Origin: Desulfotruncus alcoholivorax DSM 16058
GTDB lineage: Bacteria > Bacillota > Desulfotomaculia > Desulfotomaculales > Desulfallaceae
Direction: 5' to 3'
Assembly: GCF_000430885.1 (NCBI RefSeq)
Contig: NZ_AUMW01000013.1
Coordinates: 1-64,000 of the forward strand
Length of the DNA stretch: 64,000 nt
A program made the translations under genes and the position numbers. Each line of letters starts with the position of its first letter. The first letter of the stretch is position 1. A model generated the notes under the pieces. It saw only the letters and a program-made list of their open reading frames with translations, did not search any database and was not told the origin of the DNA. Shown here in pieces: positions 17,954 through 26,471 of this stretch.

Positions 17954-19414
17954 ATGGACATATGGCGCAAGAAATCTGTTGAAAAATTGCTGGCCGAAAG
18001 GAAGGAAAACAAACGCGGGTTTGTACCTACACTGGGAGTTGCCGATTTAACAGCACTGGGTGTAGGTGCCGTTATTGGTACCGGAATTTTCGTTCTTACA
18101 GGGGTGGCAGCAGCCAAATACGCGGGACCCGGCGTTGTTTTTTCATTTATTCTTTCAGGCATTGCCGCTGGTTTAGCTGCCATGGTTTACGCCGAATTGG
18201 CAGCGGCAATCCCGTCTGCCGGAAGCGCTTATACATTTTCATACGTTTCGCTGGGTGAAATAATCGCCTGGTTGGTGGGCTGGAATTTAATCCTGGAATA
18301 CCTTGTAGCTGCAGGGGCAGTTTCCATCGGGTGGAGTTCCTACGTAAAAGATCTTTTGCAATCTCTGGGTCTCACTTTGCCGGCAACTTATACAACTTCA
18401 CCATTTGAAGGTGGAGTAATTAACTTGCCTGCAGTTCTTATCGTACTACTGATTACCGGCCTGATCATAACAGGAACTCAGCACAGCGCCACAGCCAACA
18501 AGATTATTGTAGCCGCCAAGCTTGCCGCCATTGCACTTTTTATCGTACTGGGCGTTCAGCATATTAACCCTGCCAATTGGAGACCTTTACTCCCCTATGG
18601 AATTTCAGGCGTGTTTCACGGTGCAGCAATAGTTTTTTTCGCGTACATCGGGTTTGACGCCGTGGCTACGGCTTCAGAGGAAGTAAAAAACCCCCAAAAA
18701 GATTTACCCCGTAGTATAATCTTGACCCTGATTATTTCAACAACTTTGTACGTAATCGTTGCCGGCATACTTACCGCAATGGTAAAGTATACCACTTTAA
18801 ATACGGCATCGCCGGTGACAACGGCTTTGCTCAGAGCAGGGATACCCTGGGCTTCTGCCGTTGTGTCCGTTGGCGCGCTTGCCGGTCTGACAAGCGTGCT
18901 ATTGGTATCTATGTACGGCCAAAGCAGGATATTTTTTGCCATGGCCCGGGATAATTTATTACCCCCGGTATTTGACTGGCTGCATCCCAGATTGCGAACA
19001 CCGGTATGGGACAGCTTAATTATCGGCCTGTTAGTTGCCGCTATCGGAGCGTTTTTACCTATCGGCCTGGTTGCAGAATTGGCTAATATTGGGACCCTAA
19101 CCGCCTTTATCGCCGTATCCTTTGGAGTTATTATTTTGCGCAGAACCAAACCGGACCTGCGCCGCCCGTTTCGCCTGCCGTTAATGCCCGTAATCCCGGT
19201 TTTGACCATAATATCGGCCGCCTATCTGGTCATTAATCTTCCACCGCTCACATGGGTCAGGTTTGCTGTTTGGGCAGGGGTGGGGTTGCTGGTATATGCT
19301 ATTTACGGCTATAAAAAAAGCAATCTGGCCCGGGGAACAGAAACGAAGTTACCAACAACCGCCATTCCGGAAGCCGCACGCAAGCCTTTACCCCCTGAAG
19401 ATGGAGAAGATTAA
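17954..19414 (+). CDS. APC-family amino acid permease (cationic amino acid transporter type)
   Basis: 486 residues with twelve membrane segments. The first helix shows the substrate/Na-site motif GVGAVIGTGIFVLTG. FFAYIGFDAVATASEEVKNP is the helix-6 signature of the CAT/YfnA subgroup. The C-terminus ends in a hydrophilic tail of about 30 residues. Likely an amino acid:proton symporter; the substrate cannot be deduced. GGGAGGG precedes ATG 17954. Confidence 0.92.
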   Translation: MDIWRKKSVEKLLAERKENKRGFVPTLGVADLTALGVGAVIGTGIFVLTGVAAAKYAGPGVVFSFILSGIAAGLAAMVYAELAAAIPSAGSAYTFSYVSLGEIIAWLVGWNLILEYLVAAGAVSIGWSSYVKDLLQSLGLTLPATYTTSPFEGGVINLPAVLIVLLITGLIITGTQHSATANKIIVAAKLAAIALFIVLGVQHINPANWRPLLPYGISGVFHGAAIVFFAYIGFDAVATASEEVKNPQKDLPRSIILTLIISTTLYVIVAGILTAMVKYTTLNTASPVTTALLRAGIPWASAVVSVGALAGLTSVLLVSMYGQSRIFFAMARDNLLPPVFDWLHPRLRTPVWDSLIIGLLVAAIGAFLPIGLVAELANIGTLTAFIAVSFGVIILRRTKPDLRRPFRLPLMPVIPVLTIISAAYLVINLPPLTWVRFAVWAGVGLLVYAIYGYKKSNLARGTETKLPTTAIPEAARKPLPPEDGED

Positions 19415-19415
19415 A

Positions 19416-19559
19416 CTAAAAAACAGCTCGTAGAATACCGCTCAAGAAATAAAGTGCCGCCAGGGCAAGAAAGCCGTAACTCGCCATGCGCTGGCAGGCA
19501 GGTTCTTCACTTTCGAGCCAATACATAACCTTGTCTATAAAAGGCTCTTTAAACGTCAT
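19416..19559 (-). CDS. Possible small single-pass membrane protein
   Basis: 47 residues from ATG 19559, with a polar N-terminus and one C-terminal membrane helix (GFLALAALYFLSGILRAVF). The ribosome binding site is poor. A TTG 60 nt further up (19619), with GGTGGTGA close by, is an alternative start. It ends 1 nt from the convergent permease stop. Existence is uncertain, but the tail looks like a real helix. Confidence 0.35.
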   Translation of the reverse strand: MTFKEPFIDKVMYWLESEEPACQRMASYGFLALAALYFLSGILRAVF

Positions 19560-19625
19560 AACAACAGTCTTTCGCTCACATGTTCTGTGAACTGCAGCTA
19601 AATTTCCCTGCAAAAGCAATCACCA

Positions 19626-19661
19626 CCAAACAATTAATTACCGAAATGAACAATTGTTTGG
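19626..19661. promoter_or_regulatory. Inverted repeat CCAAACAATT...AATTGTTTGG
   Basis: 10-bp perfect arms with a 16-nt spacer, located between the DUF523 gene and the small membrane frame. It shares the CAATTGTTTG word with two other palindromes in the window. Operator or weak terminator. Confidence 0.4.
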
Positions 19662-19702
19662 TTTATTATATAATTGCACCGGTTTAGTGTCAATACCAGC
19701 CA

Positions 19703-20176
19703 CTAATCTAAACATATATTCCCCATGTAGTTTTCTTCCGAAAAAACGCTTATGCCATTTCTGATTAACAGCGCTGCAGTACAGCCACAGCCGGGAGTTT
19801 TCTTTCCGCTAAAACTGCCATCGTAAATCACATTACTCCCGCACGACGGGCTGCGTTCTTTTAAAATAGCCGTCTTAACATCATTGACCAGTGCCTTATG
19901 CAAAACTCTCCCGGCCCCACGTATAAACTCTTCTGTTTTGTCGCTGCCTGAACTGGTCAATACCCTGGCTTTACCATCCAGCACATCATAGCCACAACCG
20001 CCCACAATTTCATTAGGCTCCCGCGGGGTAGGCAACCCGCCCAGCACCTCAGGGCAAACCGGCAGAGCTTTCCCGTCATCTACCAATTTGCGCAATTCCG
20101 GGAAATCAAAACCATCCCCGGTATACCTGCATTTTTCACCTGCCAAACATGCGCTAATAATAATCACTTGATCCAC
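19703..20176 (-). CDS. DUF523 family protein
   Basis: 157 residues. The family hallmarks are SACLAGEKCRYTG at the N-terminus, VCPEVLGGLPTPR, KERSPSCGS and PGCGCTAALL. Several Cys could bind a metal cluster. The function of the family is unknown. Normal length, single-gene unit. Confidence 0.9.
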   Translation of the reverse strand: MDQVIIISACLAGEKCRYTGDGFDFPELRKLVDDGKALPVCPEVLGGLPTPREPNEIVGGCGYDVLDGKARVLTSSGSDKTEEFIRGAGRVLHKALVNDVKTAILKERSPSCGSNVIYDGSFSGKKTPGCGCTAALLIRNGISVFSEENYMGNICLD

Positions 20177-20273
20177 TCCATTTCAAACTTATGTCTTCCC
20201 ATTTGAGGGCAATATTATAATAAACGTGAGCTTAACACAATTAAACAAACCTTTTTTTGCACGCTGAAATTTT

Positions 20274-20531
20274 TTAGCCGGGCCCCGGGCTATTAATCAG
20301 GGCTATCTTTTCTGAGCGAGACATTTTTTTAATTACGTTTTCCCTTTGCATAGCTAAATTTTTTGTCGGAAATGTTTCAGAATAGACAATCTTGACCGGA
20401 AGTCTAGTCCGTGTGTATTTACTGGCCTGCCCGAGATTATGTTTTTTCAGCCTTTCTTCCAAAGATGTCGTGTAACCGGTATACAGCGTACCATCATTGC
20501 ACATTAACACATAAACGTAAAACACTTTCAA
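20274..20531 (-). CDS. GIY-YIG nuclease domain protein (UPF0213/YhbQ type)
   Basis: 85 residues forming one GIY-YIG domain: FYVYVLMCNDGTLYTGYTTS, with EERLKKHN and the C-terminal QRENVIKKMSRSEK. The family has endonuclease-like fold; its cellular role is unclear. The start is TTG 20531, because AAGGAGG lies 9 nt upstream. The longer in-frame version from ATG 20588 has no site and adds 19 residues absent from the family. Confidence 0.88.
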   Translation of the reverse strand: MKVFYVYVLMCNDGTLYTGYTTSLEERLKKHNLGQASKYTRTRLPVKIVYSETFPTKNLAMQRENVIKKMSRSEKIALINSPGPG

Positions 20532-20642
20532 AAAGTGATTCCTCCTTACCAGGAATCTGAAGCTGGAGCTATTGCTCGTTACCCACAAAATCTTGATTTT
20601 TTATTTTTAATATACTAATATCTAGATAAAGGAGGGGTAGCA

Positions 20643-20822
20643 ATGCCACAAGTTAACTACAAGTGCAACCAGTGTTCCAAAGACTTTATTGTCAAATACA
20701 TGTTTATCAAACCAAAAACAATAACCTGTCCGCACTGCGGCAGCAGCAAAGTAAAAATGGAAACAGGTCCCGGCTCACAATGTGGCTGCAACAGCAGCAA
20801 TAAAAAGGGATTTTTCACCTGA
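20643..20822 (+). CDS. Small zinc-ribbon protein (FmdB-like)
   Basis: 59 residues. Two CxxC knuckles (CNQC at 8-11 and CPHC near 30-33) form a zinc ribbon like FmdB/regulatory zinc-ribbon proteins. A Gly/Ser/Cys tail (QCGCNSS) may add ligands. GGAGGGG precedes ATG 20643, and a strong terminator follows. Function unknown; such proteins often bind nucleic acid or partner proteins. Confidence 0.75.
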   Translation: MPQVNYKCNQCSKDFIVKYMFIKPKTITCPHCGSSKVKMETGPGSQCGCNSSNKKGFFT

Positions 20823-20856
20823 GGGTAAATAAAGAAAGCGGCGCTTTCAAAACTTA

Positions 20857-20892
20857 CCCCCGCGACAACCTTGCGGGGGTTTTATCTTATTT
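20857..20892 (+). terminator. Terminator of the zinc-ribbon gene
   Basis: CCCCCGC-GACAACCTT-GCGGGGG followed by TTTTATCTTATTTTT. Confidence 0.85.
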
Positions 20893-21000
20893 TTAGGAAT
20901 TAAGACTGCCGGTTATATATAGACAAATTAAAGCAACAATGTTAATATATTCCATAGTAGGGGCGGACGACCATGTCCGACCGTTGGGAGGTATTTATTT

Positions 21001-21312
21001 ATGATTGATATAATTGAAAATTATACCGAATACGAAATATCTCCGCTCATACCGGCACTGGATGAATTTGAACTGGCGGTTACCAAAACCCTGGTTGGAA
21101 TTGCCCATGATGATCTAACTGAAAAGCTTTTCGTGGAAGCCCAAATATATGGTGAACTGGTGCAAATCTTGGACAGGCACGGGTTGCGAACCTTTGGGCT
21201 GGCCACCGCCATTAAAAAGTATTATTCCTACTTTATTGTCGAAGTGTATATTAATGACCCACAACCAAGGACAATCAGGAAGATTAAAATACCCATCAAG
21301 CAAACGATTTAA
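21001..21312 (+). CDS. Hypothetical protein
   Basis: 103 residues, mixed alpha/beta, acidic N-terminus. No known domain recognised. GGGAGG lies 10 nt before ATG 21001. A small inverted repeat (CGGAC/GTCCG around 20965-20980) is in the leader. It converges on the 21321-21674 gene. Confidence 0.6.
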   Translation: MIDIIENYTEYEISPLIPALDEFELAVTKTLVGIAHDDLTEKLFVEAQIYGELVQILDRHGLRTFGLATAIKKYYSYFIVEVYINDPQPRTIRKIKIPIKQTI

Positions 21313-21320
21313 CTTATGCG

Positions 21321-21674
21321 CTAATTATCAATATGCATGGCAGTAGCAGTACGAATTACTCCTCCCGGACACCTTACGGAAATGGTGTCCTCTTTTTCTC
21401 CCCAATTTAAGGTCACTTCAATTGGGCCGCCACTGCAACCAAGGTCGCCAAGATCAATTTTAGCCTGGCGCATCCAATCCTCCGTCAGGCGCACAAAGAC
21501 TAGCTTAAAATCGTTACTGCGGAAAAATTTAAACCGGGATTCCCCTAAAAGCTTATAAAATACTGTAACATCTTTAACATTAGCATCAAAAATTTTTTCG
21601 TCGTTCAGCTCAAAACAAACCTTCCCTGCTTTTTCCATGCTTTCGGTAAGCAAATCAGCGATCTCACCAGACAT
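21321..21674 (-). CDS. Hypothetical protein
   Basis: 117 residues, no signal peptide or membrane segment. The C-terminal half is beta-rich (IEVTLNWGEKEDTISVRCPGG). The family is not recognised. It lies 15 nt downstream of the nucleoside kinase gene in the same direction and has an AAGGGGG site, so it is probably co-transcribed with the kinase. Confidence 0.65.
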   Translation of the reverse strand: MSGEIADLLTESMEKAGKVCFELNDEKIFDANVKDVTVFYKLLGESRFKFFRSNDFKLVFVRLTEDWMRQAKIDLGDLGCSGGPIEVTLNWGEKEDTISVRCPGGVIRTATAMHIDN

Positions 21675-21689
21675 TACGCATCCCCCTTT

Positions 21690-23381
21690 TCACTTCACTG
21701 CAAAACAAGAATCACCAATAAATTCCCTTATAATCGAATTATATGGAATGTCCTCACAGGATATGGGTACAAAATAACTCAGGAAACGGCGTAAACGACG
21801 AGCCATTGCATACTCGGGATTGTCACGGCTGACTTCTTCCAACAAAGGCTCTGCATAACCCTTTAAAACGGCTATTTCATAGATTAAAGCCGAGTTAAAC
21901 ATTACATCAGCACTTTCTTGAAACGGAAAGATATGCTTTTCCTCGCCACTGCGCACAGACGGCCAGCGGCGGATGGTATTGGTGGCATTATTGCCGCGAC
22001 TGTTATAATCACGAACAATACGTCTTAAAATGCGCAGGTAAGTGGTAGGAACCCAGTTATGATTATCCAGGTTGATTTGGGTTAAGGCACTTACATAAAT
22101 TTTAAACTTACGCCCCTTGGGTATTGAAGAGGTGAGTTTATCATTCAAACCGTGGATTCCTTCAATTATAAGCAAATCCATGTCACCCAGTTTTAATTTC
22201 TTATTGCTTGCTTGCCTGGTACCGGTAATAAAATCATATGACGGCAGTTCTATTTCTTCACCCTGGATTAAACTAATAAGATGTTCGTTAAACAATTCGC
22301 TGTCAATTGCTTCAAGGCACTCAAAATCATAGTCGCCTTTTTCATCCCTGGGGGTCTTTTCCCGGTCAACAAAATAATCATCCATCGAAATCGGCACCGG
22401 TTTAATACCATGAACCCGTAGTTGCACGCCAAGGCGCTGGGCAAAAGTTGTTTTACCCGAAGAAGATGGGCCGGCAATTAATACTACCCGGATTAAGTCT
22501 ATGTTCCTGGCAATCTGATCGGCAATTTCGGCAATTTTCTTTTCATGAAAGGCCTCGGCAACCCTGATTAAATCACCGGCCATGCCTTTTTCAACCAATT
22601 CATTAAGATCAATCAGGTTGCGCACGCCAAGAATTTTGCCCCACTTTTCAGCTTCATAATAAATATTGGCCAGCTTACCCTGTTCAGCGTACACCGGTAC
22701 AACCAGGGGATTTTCTTTACGCGGCAGTTCCAAAATAAATCCGGGCATATAATATCGCAGCCTGAAGATGCCAAGGTATCCTGTGCTGGGAACCATATTA
22801 CCGTAAGTAAAATCGTTAAACCAACCGCAGGAATGAACCCATACACCTGAATTCTTTCGATAACGCATCAAATCCAGTTTTTCCAGCTGACCTGAATTCT
22901 TAAACAACTCTTCCACGTTTTCCTTTTGTACATTATGCACAATTATCGGTTCATCGGCCTGAACTATTTCATGCATTCTTTTTTCAATATTTTCCACGTC
23001 CGCTTTTCTTAACGGCCTGTGAAAATCAATCTCCCCATAAACGCCATTACCCAGGGTATGCTCCATTCTAAGCTTACATCCCGGCAACACCTCACTGGCG
23101 GCGCGTACCAGCAGCATAACCATGCTTCTGGTATAAACGCGCATACCGTCAGAGGTTTCCATATCAATAAATTCTATGGTGCAGTCCTGCTCCAGCTCCC
23201 AGCGCAAACCATATAGAGCGTTATCAACCATTACTGCAACAATAGGCGATTTCCTTTGATTTTCATCATATTGAACCAGATCCAACACTGAAATTCCTTT
23301 TCTTACATTTAATACGCCAGCGCCCACCAGGTTAACTTTGATGGTCTGAGTACTTTCTGCAATAGTTTTATTTCCAGTCAT
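21690..23381 (-). CDS. TGS/SAD-like plus uridine kinase-type fusion protein
   Basis: 563 residues. The N-terminal 280 residues resemble the TGS and second-additional-domain region of threonyl-tRNA synthetases, without the catalytic core. The C-terminal half is a uridine kinase/phosphoribulokinase P-loop domain with Walker A GPSSSGKTTF near residue 300, SMDDYFVDRE and IIEGIHGLN. This architecture is widespread in clostridia and is annotated as nucleoside kinase; its real substrate is uncertain. ATG 23381 is chosen over GTG 23390 because GGGG lies 8 nt before it. Confidence 0.88.
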   Translation of the reverse strand: MTGNKTIAESTQTIKVNLVGAGVLNVRKGISVLDLVQYDENQRKSPIVAVMVDNALYGLRWELEQDCTIEFIDMETSDGMRVYTRSMVMLLVRAASEVLPGCKLRMEHTLGNGVYGEIDFHRPLRKADVENIEKRMHEIVQADEPIIVHNVQKENVEELFKNSGQLEKLDLMRYRKNSGVWVHSCGWFNDFTYGNMVPSTGYLGIFRLRYYMPGFILELPRKENPLVVPVYAEQGKLANIYYEAEKWGKILGVRNLIDLNELVEKGMAGDLIRVAEAFHEKKIAEIADQIARNIDLIRVVLIAGPSSSGKTTFAQRLGVQLRVHGIKPVPISMDDYFVDREKTPRDEKGDYDFECLEAIDSELFNEHLISLIQGEEIELPSYDFITGTRQASNKKLKLGDMDLLIIEGIHGLNDKLTSSIPKGRKFKIYVSALTQINLDNHNWVPTTYLRILRRIVRDYNSRGNNATNTIRRWPSVRSGEEKHIFPFQESADVMFNSALIYEIAVLKGYAEPLLEEVSRDNPEYAMARRLRRFLSYFVPISCEDIPYNSIIREFIGDSCFAVK

Positions 23382-23625
23382 ATTCAACACCCCATAATGT
23401 TTATAATTAATAATTCTACTATTTAATCAAAAATCCTTGCTTGATTATTCACAATCCCTGTATTACGTATTACACAAATTAGCGCTGGCTGAAAAATTGA
23501 TATTTTGCCCGCCTAACTTTTGTAAATAACTGTTTAGCGGAAGAATATTGCATTTTAATCATAAAAATTATATAAATATTACAAAAATTCTGTTTAATAA
23601 AAAGGGAGATTTAAGGGGGATTATC

Positions 23626-23919
23626 ATGGAAGGTTTGGCATTTTCGAATGACTTGGTATTAAAAATACGTAAAATGGAAAAAACCATCGTCAACCATCCA
23701 TCAGTGGAGGATGTAGTGGTTGTTTCCTATAACACACCAAACGGTGAACAGGTGATAAAAGCTTTTGTAGAGCCTGGCAGCCCTCCTCCTTCACCCGAAA
23801 GCATTATTGAATTTTGTCGCAAGGATTGCGGAGACATAACACTGCCAATAGAAATAGTGTTTAAAGAAATTCCCAGAACGGCATCGGGTAAAGTAATCAG
23901 GCAGCAGCTCTTATCTTAA
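23626..23919 (+). CDS. Stand-alone C-terminal domain of an AMP-dependent acyl-CoA synthetase
   Basis: 97 residues equal to the mobile C-terminal subdomain (AMP-binding_C) of acyl/aryl-CoA ligases: ENHPxVEDVVVVS-type start (NHPSVEDVVVVSY), LPIEIVFKEIPRTASGK with the catalytic adenylation lysine, then VIRQQLL. No adenylate-forming N-terminal domain is nearby. The start is ATG 23626 with AGGGGGA 8 nt upstream; an in-frame ATG at 23548 lacks a site. It has its own terminator, so it is a complete small gene and not a fragment of a neighbour. Confidence 0.8.
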   Translation: MEGLAFSNDLVLKIRKMEKTIVNHPSVEDVVVVSYNTPNGEQVIKAFVEPGSPPPSPESIIEFCRKDCGDITLPIEIVFKEIPRTASGKVIRQQLLS

Positions 23920-23951
23920 AAGGGAACCTGGTTTAGGTTCCCTTTTTATTA
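23918..23951 (+). terminator. Terminator of the AMP-binding_C gene
   Basis: AAAGGGAACCT-GGTTT-AGGTTCCCTTT followed by TTATTATT. Confidence 0.85.
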
Positions 23952-23990
23952 TTAACCGCGGCAGCAAATGGAAATGGTTCCTGCGCTTTT

Positions 23991-24527
23991 TTACAATCCA
24001 AAATCAGCTGCGGTAAAAATAGCTTCAACCTTGACCCCCATTTTCAAAAGGGCCTCGGTGCCACCTTCTTGCCTGTCAACGAGGGCAATGGCTTTTACAA
24101 CCTCACAACCAACCTCTCTAACTGCCTGCACAGCCTTAATAATCGAACCTCCGGTTGTAATCACATCGTCAACCACAACCACCCGCTGCCCTGCCTGTAA
24201 ATCCGGCCCCTCTATCAAACGCATTGTTCCGTGTTTTTTGGCTTCCTTACGCACAATAAACAGCGAAATATTTAAACCTTGCTCGTAAGCCGCCACTCCC
24301 ACGGCGCCCACAATGGGATCCGCTCCCATTGTAAGTCCGCCCACGGCATCCACATGATCTTTTCGGATCATGTCACAAATTATGTTGGCAATTAAGTAAG
24401 CGCCTTTAGGATTAAGTGATACCTTCCTGCCATCAAAGTAATAATTGCTGGTTTTGCCGGAGGAAAGCACCACCGGCCTGCGCTCGAATGCTTGGCTATC
24501 TAAAAGCTCCTTCAGCTCTTTTAACAA
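23991..24527 (-). CDS. pyrE: Orotate phosphoribosyltransferase
   Basis: 178 residues from TTG 24527. It converts orotate plus PRPP to OMP in pyrimidine synthesis. Features are SSGKTSNYYFDGRK, the lysine loop KEAKKHG and the PRPP motif VVVVDDVITTGGS. The start is uncertain. TTG has no nearby ribosome binding site, whereas an in-frame ATA at 24542 sits 8 nt after a GGGGGG run and would give a family-like N-terminus (five more residues). It begins just after the DUF763 gene and is probably co-transcribed. Confidence 0.93.
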   Translation of the reverse strand: MLKELKELLDSQAFERRPVVLSSGKTSNYYFDGRKVSLNPKGAYLIANIICDMIRKDHVDAVGGLTMGADPIVGAVGVAAYEQGLNISLFIVRKEAKKHGTMRLIEGPDLQAGQRVVVVDDVITTGGSIIKAVQAVREVGCEVVKAIALVDRQEGGTEALLKMGVKVEAIFTAADFGL

Positions 24528-24559
24528 ATCATGCTTATTTATTTCAAAATCCCCCCATC

Positions 24560-25660
24560 TTATTGTTTCTTGGGAAACCCTTTTTGAAGTGCCGCCAACC
24601 GCTTCAGGGCTTCAACCTTATCACGCTCACCTGCTCTGGCCCGCCTCACCGCGGTTTCCAGCATCAAAATAGAGTTGTCATAAATCTTTTTGTCCACCGG
24701 GAAAGGGTGACCGTCCTTGCCTCCATGGGCAAAGGAATACCTCACGGGATCCCGGTAACTGGCCTTAACCCCGTAAATAACTTCTCCAACCAGCGCAAAG
24801 GCCCTGACGGTTGCAGGACCTACCCCTTCCGTGCCAATTAACTGCTCGTAGCTTTGGGGCGCCAGGTCGTAAAGCCGCCTTAATGTTTTTTCTATTCTGC
24901 CGGCTTGCGGCACCGGATGGGCTCCGGGCAACTGCAGCAGCTTATCACTTGGCAAACCTGCCATTTTTTTAAGACCGGAGATCACTTGGTCAGGCCGCTC
25001 ACCAGCCAGGTGTACGGCAACATTCCTTGACTCGGAGCTATCCTTTGCCACCATGTTTAACACGTTGCCGGCCTGACGGCCGCAAACAGCCTGGTGCGGT
25101 TCCTCCACAAAACTTTTTAAATTATCGCTAATCCAGTGATAGCGCCTGGCCCATCCGCTTTCCCCGTTCATGCCCTGCTGCACCACAGCCCAATCGCCGC
25201 TGCCGGTAAAGACAAAAAAATGGTGATAGATTTGGTACCCATCCTGAATAGCAGCCGAGTCAACTTTAGCCGATAGCCTGCTGGCATACTGAAGCTCTTT
25301 AACGTGATCAGGCAGCGCATATTTTTCAGTGTATTGTTCAATTTCCAAAGGAGTCTTGCGTGATGTCATTGCCTTTCCGCCAGCAAAAAATACACCAAGG
25401 TTTTGCTGCCTGTCCATCAGGCCCTGCTTCATCGCGCCACAGAGTACCGTTGTCAGGCCGGATGAGTGCCAGTCAAACCCCACCACGCAGCCGAGCGCTT
25501 GAAACCAGAACGGGTCGGCCATGCGGCGCAGCACTTCTCCCGGGCCGAACTCTTCTGCTACGGCTTCGATTATTACCGCACTGAGGCGCACCATCCTGTC
25601 AAACAACCAGCGAGGGCAATGGTGCCCGTGCAAAGGGAGGTTAGCAATACCTGTACGCAT
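24560..25660 (-). CDS. DUF763 family protein
   Basis: 366 residues. Family hallmarks are RTGIANLPLHGHHCPRWLF at the N-terminus and a C-terminal region (EGVGPATVRAFALVGEVIYG) resembling a helix-hairpin-helix DNA-binding element. DUF763 proteins are common in archaea and thermophiles; a DNA-related role is plausible but not shown here. ATG 25660 is chosen because GATGAGG lies 8 nt before it. A perfect palindrome lies just upstream. Confidence 0.87.
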   Translation of the reverse strand: MRTGIANLPLHGHHCPRWLFDRMVRLSAVIIEAVAEEFGPGEVLRRMADPFWFQALGCVVGFDWHSSGLTTVLCGAMKQGLMDRQQNLGVFFAGGKAMTSRKTPLEIEQYTEKYALPDHVKELQYASRLSAKVDSAAIQDGYQIYHHFFVFTGSGDWAVVQQGMNGESGWARRYHWISDNLKSFVEEPHQAVCGRQAGNVLNMVAKDSSESRNVAVHLAGERPDQVISGLKKMAGLPSDKLLQLPGAHPVPQAGRIEKTLRRLYDLAPQSYEQLIGTEGVGPATVRAFALVGEVIYGVKASYRDPVRYSFAHGGKDGHPFPVDKKIYDNSILMLETAVRRARAGERDKVEALKRLAALQKGFPKKQ

Positions 25661-25675
25661 ATTTAATGCCTCATC

Positions 25676-25689
25676 CAAACAATTGTTTG
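25676..25689. promoter_or_regulatory. Perfect palindrome CAAACAATTGTTTG upstream of the DUF763-pyrE unit
   Basis: A 14-bp palindrome immediately upstream of the ribosome binding site. The word CAATTGTTTG recurs in two other intergenic palindromes (17495 and 19626). Possible operator. Confidence 0.4.
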
Positions 25690-25719
25690 CCTTACTTTAT
25701 GTCAACCTTAAAAAATCAT

Positions 25720-26031
25720 TTACTTGGACTGATTCAAGTCAACAAATATAGCATTTTCTTTTTCATTGTATTCGGCAGGGTAATTTCCTTTTTTATTTTC
25801 AATATCAAAGTATTTAAAAATGCCTCTTGCTCCGATCTTATTTTTATTTAACATCATACCATTATCTCTAACACCTTTGATACGCAACTTATTTTTTTCC
25901 CTATCAAAAGCAACCTCAACCCGGTTCCCACCCAATTTATCCACCAGTTTCCCGCCAATTCTAATATGATGCTTAGTTAAGGCAACAACATTTTCCCTTG
26001 AAGATCTTGGCCTGTATACTTCAAATGCCAT
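25720..26031 (-). CDS. Conserved-looking hypothetical protein
   Basis: 103 residues starting at MAFEVYRPRSSRENVVALTK. Basic, beta-rich; repeated small strands (VEVAFDREKNKLRIKGV) suggest a DNA- or RNA-binding fold, but no family is recognised. GGAGGA lies 7 nt before ATG 26031. The in-frame extension to 26094 has no site and is rejected. Confidence 0.65.
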   Translation of the reverse strand: MAFEVYRPRSSRENVVALTKHHIRIGGKLVDKLGGNRVEVAFDREKNKLRIKGVRDNGMMLNKNKIGARGIFKYFDIENKKGNYPAEYNEKENAIFVDLNQSK

Positions 26032-26130
26032 ATCAATTCCTCCAATTACAATAAAATGATTTTTTATGTAATTATAATAATAAATCATAACCATATTTTA
26101 TTAGCAACTTACATGCAAAGCAAGAAAAAA

Positions 26131-26172
26131 TAAAAGAGATTCCGCAAATCAACAGAATCTCTTTTATTTTTC
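26131..26172. terminator. Terminator hairpin
   Basis: TAAAAGAGATTC-CGCAAATCAACA-GAATCTCTTTTA, a 12-bp perfect stem followed on the plus strand by TTTTTC and on the minus strand by TTTTTTC. On the minus strand it terminates the candidate short peptide gene just upstream of it. Confidence 0.75.
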
Positions 26173-26203
26173 AATTAAACCTTAAATTATATTTATAGGC
26201 AGT

Positions 26204-26284
26204 TTAAAGTCTTGCCCGGGACCTTATCGTGCATCCACCTTTGCAGTGGGCCACCGGTCTCAACAGATAGCGTCTTTTCAGCAT
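26204..26284 (-). CDS. Candidate 26-residue cysteine-containing peptide
   Basis: A short frame from ATG 26284, preceded 6 nt upstream by AGGGGGTG. It encodes a very basic peptide starting MLKRRYLLRPV and containing HCKGGCTIRSR. A hairpin terminator lies about 38 nt downstream on the same strand. An overlapping frame from ATG 26288 (31 codons) is also open but is badly spaced from the site. Too short to judge from one sequence. Confidence 0.35.
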   Translation of the reverse strand: MLKRRYLLRPVAHCKGGCTIRSRARL

Positions 26285-26443
26285 GCATTCACCCCCTGGG
26301 CTTATCATTAATTTAATATATGTTATTAATTGACTGTTTATATTTAATATATCCCCGAGAGCCAATTTATATTCTTTACTATTATATGATTAAATTTCCA
26401 TTTTGACCACTATACAGCTCTACTTTGCATAAAACAGGAAAAA

Positions 26444-26468
26444 TAAACCGGCCCATTTGGCCGGTTTA
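26444..26468 (-). terminator. Terminator of the SASP gene
   Basis: TAAACCGGCC-CATTT-GGCCGGTTTA; the minus strand continues into TTTTTCC. Confidence 0.8.
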
Positions 26469-26471
26469 TGG

